Assembly (NCBI GenBank): GCA_022478985.1
Contig: JAKSZP010014951.1
Span: 1 to 64,000 of the forward strand
Length of the DNA stretch: 64,000 bases
Reading direction: 5' to 3'
Source: Massospora cicadina
Taxonomy: Eukaryota; Entomophthoromycota; Entomophthoromycetes; Entomophthorales; Entomophthoraceae
Position numbers and translations under genes: made by a program. Of this stretch, positions 57,359-64,000 are shown in pieces (within the stretch, counting starts at the first letter, position 1; every line of letters begins with the position of its first letter). A model generated the notes under the pieces. That model was not told the origin of the DNA. It saw only the letters and a list, made by a program, of their open reading frames with translations, and searched no databases.

Positions 57359-58200
57359 ATGCAACTCAAACACTTTTCTGTCAGTTTTGTGGGGCCCCCA
57401 AGAAGAGGTGGTGGCTCCAGGAGGGGAGGAATAGTACCACCATGTGTTGACAGTGGTGATGGTGAGCTTCTCACTTATGTTTGTAATAAAAGAGGTGGTT
57501 TGAGTGTGTGGTATGAGACACATAAAGAGGGAGGAATGCCAGGGAGGTCCTACATCTCTAAAAGGTCAGGCTGCTTTGCCCATGGAAGCTTTGAAGAAGA
57601 TCTACCAAGTGGTGTCATGGATCTATTTTCAGGCACAGTTGGCTCAAGCAACAGGTGGGGAGACCCCCTTCTTGTTGTAGATTGCACAAATTTTGGAGGC
57701 ACTACACCTGGAACTGGCTGGGTGAATGCAAGAGTTGGTTGTGAAGCAAGGTCGCCTTTCTGGATCCATGAATAAGTGTGTCAATTGGATCAACTGGGCA
57801 GCCTGTCCAGATGAGGTGCAGGATGAAGTGTGGTTGGCTTTGTTAACAGTATGTCATAGCTGAGGATCAGTTGAAGAATATGGGTGATTTTCTTACCCAT
57901 TGGAAAAAGCAGCAAGAGTCTCAGATTTGCAATCATAACAAATGTTCAGACAGGGGCTGCAAGCAGATATGTTAGCCACCATGGCGGCTGCTAAGCTACA
58001 TAGTTTTTTGGTGGAGGAAATTGCATTGGTGGTGCATGTGGAGAAACAATTGGCCTTGGTGCATAACAGGTGAGAAGATTCTATGTCCCCAAGAAGGGGC
58101 CAGTCGCCTGTAGTGGCCAGCAGAGGTTGAGCAGGTTGGCAGGGATCACCCCAGAAATTCAGAAATATCCATGGGGGATTCTTCCAGGGGAACGGTGAGG
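57359..58200 (+). pseudogene. gag region of the chromovirus, poorly readable
   Basis: Gag should lie between the 5' LTR and the protease. An open frame of 138 codons (57359-57775) is Gly/Arg-rich at its start (PPRRGGGSRRGG) but does not look like a standard gag. A more gag-like, helical stretch (about 57960-58060, LATMAAAKLHSFLVEEIALVV) lies in another frame. No zinc knuckle was identified. The region is either badly mutated or partly deleted. Confidence 0.4.
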
Positions 58201-58202
58201 AG

Positions 58203-59340
58203 TTGGGAAGAACAGGCCAGGGACCCAGGAAGAGTTATGGTCCCAGACCTACCTTACCTGCAAATTTGCAATCTGAGAATGCTTCTAACATTAAATCTAC
58301 TTCTTCACTTTATCCTAAATTATTTATTCCAGTGGAATTATACTTGTATGGTCAGTCAGAGAAGGTGCTGGCCCTGGTGAATACAGGGGCTGAGGAAAAT
58401 TATGTGGAGTTTATCTTAGTGGAACGTTTTAAGTTGAAGATGAAGAGGGGACATGAGGTAGTGTTCTCTGATGTGTCAAGAAGAGCCCCATCATGGCATT
58501 TGGAGCCCTTGATTGTCATTTGGCAGAACCTGTTTTGGTTGAAGGAGGGTTTCTGTGCAATCAGGAATTTAGCTCATCCCATAGTACTGGGGATGCAATG
58601 GTGGCATCATTTCCAGATGAAGATTAATTTGCCGCATAAGATGATTACCTTGACGCCACAGATTGGGCCTCAGATGACATGGAAGATAGAGGTCAGGGGT
58701 GGCATCCCAAGCAGTCACAGGAGCTTAGAGGGGATGCAGGAGATAGAATTACCAGCTGAATATAGCAACTTTGTCAATATATTTGGTCCCATCGGAAGCT
58801 TGCCTTTTTTCCCTACAGGTTCTTTCACATTTTCATTCTGGTTCAAGGAGGGGACGGAGCTTCCCAGAGGATGCCTGGTATATGCTCTTAATGAATGGGC
58901 CAGAGAGGCATTGGAGAGTCATGTGGAATTGATGTTGGACAAAGGTTTAATTGAGCCCTCTAATTCTCCAGTGGTGTCTCATGTATTGCTGGTATTGAAA
59001 GCGAGTGGCAAATTATGCCCATGTGTGGATTTCTGACATTTGAACACAGTCACAGAGCCTTATCTGTATCTGATGCCCTTGTTGGATAATATTCTTCTGA
59101 TGGTTACTGGATGCACAGTGTTTACAAAGCTTGACCTCACAGACATGTTTAATCAGATACCAGTGAGACTGGAGCACCAGCAATACACAGCTTAAGTGCC
59201 ACCTAGTGGTTTACCAATATTGTGTGATGCCATTTGGGCTGAGGAATGCCCCAGCGGTGTTCCAGCAGATGATTGACCATATTCTTGAAAAAATGATTGG
59301 TCAATGATGTCCACTTATATGGATGATACTCTAGTATTCT
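58203..59340 (+). pseudogene. Protease and reverse transcriptase of the chromovirus (broken)
   Basis: The 58203-59036 frame (277 codons) carries the protease site ALVNTGAEENYV at residues 57-68. The catalytic Asp of the usual DS/TGA triad is Asn (residue 60), so the protease is dead. RT begins with HVELMLDKGLIEPSNSPVVSH and LCPCVDF, then a stop. It continues in pieces: VFTKLDLTDMFNQIPV (about 59118-59165) and the catalytic YMDDTLVF at 59316-59339. Between them are further frame changes. In active elements these enzymes process the polyprotein and make cDNA in the particle. Confidence 0.88.
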
Positions 59341-59443
59341 TGTGGTCCCAGGAGGAGCATGTACAGGATGTCCGGGAAGTTCTGGGGTGATCAGCCATAT
59401 GGGTTTAAGGTTGAAGCCTTCCAAGTGCAAATTCAACTGAAGC

Positions 59444-60109
59444 TTGATAATGATCCTTGGCAACGTGGTTTTCCAGAATGGATTGAGAGTGTGTCCAGAT
59501 AAGCTACAGGCAGTGCGGGCATGGAAGGCTTCCATGGGTCAGATGGGGGTGCAAAGTTTTTTGGAAACATTGAACTTCCTTCATCAGTTTGTAAAGAATC
59601 TTTCCCAGATGGCCTTACCACTCACACGTTTAACCCAGGATATCCCATTCATATGGGGAAGAAAAGAAGCATAGGCATTCAAGTTACTAAAGGGTAAGTT
59701 ACTTACCACACCTGTATTGGCCCCTCCAGACCCTGGAAAACCATTTGTGGTGGAAACAGATGCCTCAAATTACTCTGTGAGGGTGGTACTGCTTCAGGAA
59801 GGGGAAGACGGTCTGGAACACCCCGTGTGTTATTTCAGCCATAAGTTGCTCCTCATGGAAACAAACTACCCAATATATGATAAGGAACTGTTGGTGGTGA
59901 TGGTGGCTTTGCGAGAATGGCAACATCACCTGCTCTATGTCTGGCATCCTTTTGTTATTTGGACAGATCACAAAGCCTTGGAGTATCATCATGAACCCAG
60001 AAAGATGAACCAGCGGCAGGCCAGATGGCATGTGAAGCTGGTCCATTATGATTTCTGGGTGGAATACAGGCTGGGAGCTTCAAATGTCCTGGTGGATTGG
60101 TTGAGTTGA
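59444..60109 (+). pseudogene. RT connection and RNase H domain of the chromovirus
   Basis: The 59444-59674 frame gives the RT thumb/connection segment (ENLNFLHQFVKNLSQMALPLTRL-like). The 59717-60109 frame (130 codons) is a well-kept Ty3-type RNase H: PFVVETDASNYSV (first catalytic Asp), CYFSHKL, NYPIYDKELLVVMVALREWQHHL (Glu) and FVIWTDHKALEY (Asp), ending at ASNVLVDWLS. RNase H degrades the RNA strand of the hybrid. A stop follows directly, where active elements continue to integrase. Confidence 0.9.
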
Positions 60110-60384
60110 GATGGGGCCTTTGTGTATGAGAAGGAGGAATTTGAGGAGTTTAGCATGGCTACAATGTTCTGACTAGACCAATTTGCAACGTTGAAGTATA
60201 GGGGAAGTGTGTTGAGGGAGAAAGTTTTCTGGAAGCAGAGGAGTGCAGAATTTGCCCAGAGACTGAAAGCTGAGATGACGGAGGGTCAGCCACACAGGTA
60301 CCATGCGGATTTCATGAAGAGGGTTGGGGTGCTATACCACAATCCACGCATATGGGTGCCCAACCCATCACTATGATGAAAGGT

Positions 60385-61090
60385 AATCTGGGCTTTGCAT
60401 GATCATCTGCTGGCGGGTCACCTGGTAGTGGAGATGATGGTGGAATTGGTGCAGCGGGAGTATTTGTGGCTGGGCCTTTGTAAGGATATCCAGAAGTACA
60501 TGCAGGAATATTTAGTATGTGAAAAGTCAAAGTCATTAAGAAAACCACCATTAAGTAAGTTGAATCCACTGCTGATACCACAAGCCCCTTGGAGTTTGAT
60601 TTGTGTTGATTTCATAGCGGAACTCCCAAAGATGCAGGGGAAGGATGTGGTTATGGTGGTCGTAGATAGACTTACCAAATATGCTGAGTTTTTCCCATGT
60701 ATCAGGAGTTTTTTTGGCAAAGGATGCAGTGAGGATTTTCATCAATGAGGTGTTCTCCTGACATGGATTACCTGAGGAGATCATTTTGGACTGGGGGCCA
60801 CAATTTATTTTTAGAATTTTATTTTGTCTACTGGAGAATTTAAAAAATCAGGACTGGCCAGTCCTCAGCATACCATCTGCAATCTGATGGACAAATGGAG
60901 AGGGTGAATCAGATACTTGAGCAATATCTCCAGTGTTACATGTCCAATCAACAGGATGACTGGGTTTTATGGGTTTGGATGGCCCAATTTGCTTACAACA
61001 ATCATTCCCAGTCCTCAACAGGAATGTTGCCATTTTTTGTGAATCATGGACTCAAGCCCAGATAAAATGGGGGATCCATGGGTGGAGTAT
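60385..61090 (+). pseudogene. Integrase of the chromovirus (broken)
   Basis: Zinc-binding remnant: LHDHLLAGH near 60397, then YLVCEKSK near 60512; the usual second Cys of C-x2-C is Ser. Catalytic core: ICVDFIAELPKM (first Asp, near 60600-60635) and VVVDRLTKYAEFFP. A frame change follows, then LDWGPQF (second Asp, near 60787). After another break comes YHLQSDGQMERVNQILEQYL (Glu, near 60868-60930). The core continues to FAYNNHSQSSTGMLPFFV near 61045 and stops. All three catalytic acids are visible, but not in one frame. Confidence 0.85.
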
Positions 61091-61189
61091 GTAAGGGGGC
61101 AGATGAGATGTTGTGCACCATGTTGGATATTGGAAAGAAGTTATGGGGAAACTTGGAGCAGGCGGTGTTTTTGAAGAAGCAACAGGAAG

Positions 61190-61628
61190 ATTGACAAAGG
61201 GTGCCAGATCCAACATTTGATCCTGGGGACTGGGTATTAGTGGTGGCTAAGAACTATGCTGTCCCAGTCAAGAGTCAAAATCTGGGTCTGAAGTTTTTGG
61301 GCCCATACTGGATTGTCTGAGCCATTAATTGGGTTGCCTTTGAGTTGAGTTTGCCAGTAGGATCCAGATCCCATCTGGTGATTCATGCTACCCAGCTACA
61401 GGAATTCAGGGAAGTGGGTCTGGAGCGTTCAGGACTTCTGAACCCTAGGGAAGGTGAGGTGCTAGAATACAAGGTGGAATGGATACTGGATGCCAAATGG
61501 GGGAGGGGCTGACAGCAACTGCTGGTGAAGTGGGAGGCTATTCAGTGGAGGAGGCGACATGGCAGAAAAGGAGGACTGTGCACAGTGCCCAGAGAGGGTC
61601 TGGATGTTTTGGTCTTTACAGGGGGTAA
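61190..61628 (+). pseudogene. Integrase C-terminus and chromodomain remnant
   Basis: About 61200-61400 reads as the integrase tail (PFDPGDWVLVVAKN-like; LGLKFLGPYWI; VIHATQLQEF). Then from about 61455 a chromodomain-like stretch: EVLEYKVEWILDAKWGRG, a stop, QQLLVKWEAI. In chromoviruses this domain binds histone marks and directs integration to heterochromatin. It ends at the 3' LTR. The aromatic cage cannot be judged from the damaged sequence. Confidence 0.7.
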
Positions 61629-62284
61629 TGTAATGGATCAGGAGGCACCTGATCCATACATTGTTTTGGATCGAGTGGCATTTAATCTGAATGTAGCCCT
61701 GATTCAACAAGTATTGAACTTGGAAAGGTTGAAGCTGGGAAAATTTGCCATCCTGAATCTGAATCACAATCATGGAATGATGACAGGCTTATGCACAGCG
61801 TGGATGGTGATCTGGTAGGATGGGGAATCTTCACTAATAATGTGTTGGTTGGGGTTTAAAAGAGCTTAACCAAAAGAGAGGCTTATTGCATACTAGCAGA
61901 GCACTATTTAGGGGAGGACGTCACAGCCCTGAAGGGCAGTTGTGTCTACTATGAGGAAAAATGGAAATTGAATAAAGAATAATTTGCTTGTTCAAAAGAA
62001 AATACTAATTTTATATAAAATTACAATTGGATCAGATTGGAACTATAAGCTCAATCAGTGAGCTCAGTGTAGCATTGGCATTGTTCTCAGCCCTTTTATG
62101 ATCCCAGACTTTGCTGTTAATGTGCAGCATTGTGGAAACAGTGGTGTGAGAATATGTGGCAATGATGAGGCATGGCAGTCAGATTCAGGGATGGGCTTCT
62201 GCAGGCCTGTCCCTAGCATGGTCAGTAACATGGCTCTTACTGCCCAATTTATTTGTTGCATATTGGTGTAACCCGCCCATTACA
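61629..62284 (+). repeat. Chromovirus 3' LTR
   Basis: 656 bp, starting tgtaatggatcagg and ending cgcccattaca, directly followed by the target copy catct. The preceding purine-rich gggggtaa is a weak polypurine tract candidate. Confidence 0.92.
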
Positions 62285-62400
62285 CATCTACAATTAATCA
62301 TTTTAGATCTAGTTAATTTAATTGATTAATTTATACTAAATTTACTGATAGCCATCTACAAAAATTCATTTTTTATCTAGTTGATTATATTGGTCACCCT
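62285..62400 (+). repeat. 68-bp satellite, right part
   Basis: The array interrupted at 56697 continues: catctacaattaatcattttagatctag, with a further gccatct at 62351. About 1.7 units remain before it fades. Confidence 0.85.
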
Positions 62401-62514
62401 ATGCAAAAACAAATACACCCATAATAATTTAGAATCATCAGTTATGATCTCATAATTTGAACTTACTCCAAGCCATTGAACATATATCATGTCAAAAATT
62501 AAAAAAATAATGCA

Positions 62515-63475
62515 ATGTTGGCCTATACTTGTCAAAAAGCTAAATCAAAATATAGAGATCATATACAATTGAAAAGGGCTTCTCAAGAGCAAATCAGTGA
62601 TACCCATAAAACACCATATGACAGAGTGAAGTGGTGCCAGGAATGTAAAAGAACGAAGGTATCCGAGCAGATCAATAAAGGCACCAGTAAATCTGCAGCT
62701 GGGGTGGACAAGCTATGCAAGTGGATGATGTAATCACTTCTATATCAACGCCAAACTGTATAGACAATGATTGTGTGCGATTTCTGATTATAAAGACACA
62801 TTGGGCAGCAGCTAGTGCACATTTCACTACTAAATTTGTCAACAATCCATTTGGACATAAGTGTGATGTGTGTGACCATCTATAGTTTCTGTGCTCATTG
62901 AAGCCACCAAAGGAAAAACACCTACCGCTGCTTAGTAATACTTTCCCAGAAGAGGCAGTGGCTGACTTTAAACTGTGTGGTACATGTAGAAAATCACTGG
63001 ACTTGGACAAAGTGCCCATGTTGTAACATTTGAACAGATTTGTGTATCCACCTAAGCAACATAGGTTGCCTGCATTAGATCCAATCAGTGCACATCTAGT
63101 ATCACCGCATCTGCCATTCATGCAGATACATTGGTTGCATTACAATGGCAGCTATGGCATCATTGGGCAAGTCATTAATGTACCCATCAATGTGGACACA
63201 ATGGTGAAACAGCTACCACATCAATTGGATGATGATCAGGCATTCAATGTCAACATCAAGAAGAACACAATACATAAATCTACAAATCTGAGCAGCGTGG
63301 TCAAAAAGTCAGTGGTAAAAGCTTGGTTACTATTCTTACTTGGTCAACCATCATATAAGCAATACAAGATCACAGTAAACTGGATGTCAGGTTTCCCCAA
63401 GATGCGCTCGCTAGTGCTAATGCTGGGGAACCCAACAAGTAGGCTGACTGCAAGGGGCTAGCGTCAGCCAAGAGG
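62515..63475 (+). pseudogene. N-terminal part of a second Helitron-type protein (broken)
   Basis: The 62515-62733 frame is basic and Lys/Arg-rich (KAKSKYRDHIQLKRASQEQ), like the N-terminal leader of Helitron helicase fusion proteins. Then CDVCD near 62860 and CGTCRKSLDLDKVPML near 62982-63027. The 63030-63461 frame (143 codons) holds SPHLPFMQIHWL, GSYGIIGQVINVPINVDTMVKQLPHQLDDDQAFNV and KKSVVKAWLLFLLGQP. From memory this is the region Pfam calls DUF6570, upstream of the Rep domain in one Helitron branch. No Rep or helicase follows. It is distinct from H-c, whose N-terminus lacks this region. Confidence 0.7.
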
Positions 63476-63504
63476 ACAGGGGCATCTCCAGATGTTACAA
63501 TGGA

Positions 63505-63946
63505 TGAGACTCCAATCATTTAGATAAATTAAACTTAATAAAAATATAAGATGAAATAGATCTTAAGAATGGAAGTGTTTTATTAGAATAAAAATTAGGG
63601 ATATTTATAGGGTATTTGGGGACATGTGCCTCAGGGATCGTTGTGGCCCCATCCAAGTAGGGTTTCTTCTGGCCTTCTGGATTGCCCACTATTCTGACCC
63701 TTACTTGTATCAAGCCACCCTCATGACCAGGTCAGGTGATATCCCAGGTCACATGTCCTAAAGGAAGGGAATGTACCATTTCCTTGAATTTGGGGTAATT
63801 TATACCAAGCCTCAGATTTGATATACTTGTAGATTTGACTCTTATTTTTGAATCTAATAATACATTTAGGATTTACACCCCTTGAATGGGGATGTCGATC
63901 CTTCCCCTGGACAAGGCTTACACCTAACCCAGGGAAAATGCTGACA
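63505..63946 (-). repeat. LTR-C-like LTR at the window edge
   Basis: The right end (gctgaca, 63940-63946) is followed by gagcccctccaagcc. On the minus strand that is the polypurine tract directly before an LTR starting TGTCAG, as in the LTR-C element at 38361/38362. Minus-strand TATAAAT (near 63602) and AATAAAA-type signals are present. The left end is uncertain. Internal sequence would lie from 63947 past the window edge. Confidence 0.5.
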
Positions 63947-64000
63947 GAGCCCCTCCAAGCCTTGGCCTAGGGGAGCAAGTTGTGGCCTGAGGGTCAGAGG

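Larger units (their letters stand above)
56698..62284 (+). mobile_element. Ty3/gypsy chromovirus-like LTR retrotransposon (inactive)
   Basis: A structurally complete 5.6-kb element: LTRs at 56698-57354 and 61629-62284 with TGTAATRG...CCATTAYA ends, and a perfect 5-bp target duplication, catct (56693-56697 and 62285-62289). The internal order is gag region, protease, RT, RNase H, integrase, chromodomain remnant, which is Ty3/gypsy order with the chromovirus hallmark. Stops and frameshifts break it in many places. The LTRs differ substantially, largely by transitions and CA/TG exchanges, so the insertion is old. It lies inside the 68-bp satellite. I see no convincing tRNA primer site after the 5' LTR. 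Confidence 0.93.

Noticed and set aside
57359..57775. 138-codon Gly/Arg-rich frame as an independent captured gene
   Set aside because: It lies exactly in the gag position between the LTR and protease and has no recognisable domain; treated as part of the damaged gag region.

Overview
The window is eukaryotic and most likely from a fungus with a large, transposon-filled genome. The only host gene I can support is VAC14 (minus strand, 41414-44730). Its conserved blocks read like fungal VAC14, and it has a 34-base intron and a long first intron. I cannot fix the species; an early-diverging fungus is a guess. No rRNA, confident tRNA or CRISPR was seen.

Layout, left to right. 0-16 kb: three solo LTRs of one family (LTR-A; two +, one -), each with a 5-bp target duplication. 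One contains a second LTR-like element (LTR-B). Between them lie an ORF1-only LINE derivative (E1), a tRNA-type SINE and a decayed Ty3/gypsy pol on the minus strand. 16-22 kb: mostly AT-rich sequence with a degenerate LTR-B-like coding relic. 22.3-32.5 kb: two head-to-tail APE-type LINEs (LINE-A and LINE-B), both inactivated. 32.5-37.3 kb: old Helitron-derived repeat fragments, a second SINE and a second ORF1-only element (E2) with a 13-bp target duplication. 37.7-40.8 kb: a short LTR element (LTR-C, minus) with room for gag only. 41.4-44.7 kb: VAC14.

45.1-56.2 kb: a Helitron neighbourhood. Two short non-autonomous copies and the ruins of a coding Helitron (Rep plus PIF1-like helicase) sit end to end, with CTAG|TCTATATATA junctions and no spacer. 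An LTR-B copy splits the Helitron coding region, and a 290-bp tandem array lies upstream of it. 56.7-62.3 kb: a structurally complete but inactivated Ty3/gypsy chromovirus inserted into a 68-bp satellite. 62.5-64 kb: the 5' part of a different Helitron-type gene and an LTR-C-like end.

VAC14 and the Helitrons beside it (about 41-47.8 kb) keep many CpG dinucleotides. Most of the rest has almost none, and many differences between element copies are CG/CA/TG changes. This fits cytosine methylation of transposons with a gene-bearing island spared. Nested insertions give a relative history: LTR-B entered LTR-A and the Helitron after those were in place; LINE-B landed just downstream of LINE-A; the chromovirus entered an existing satellite.
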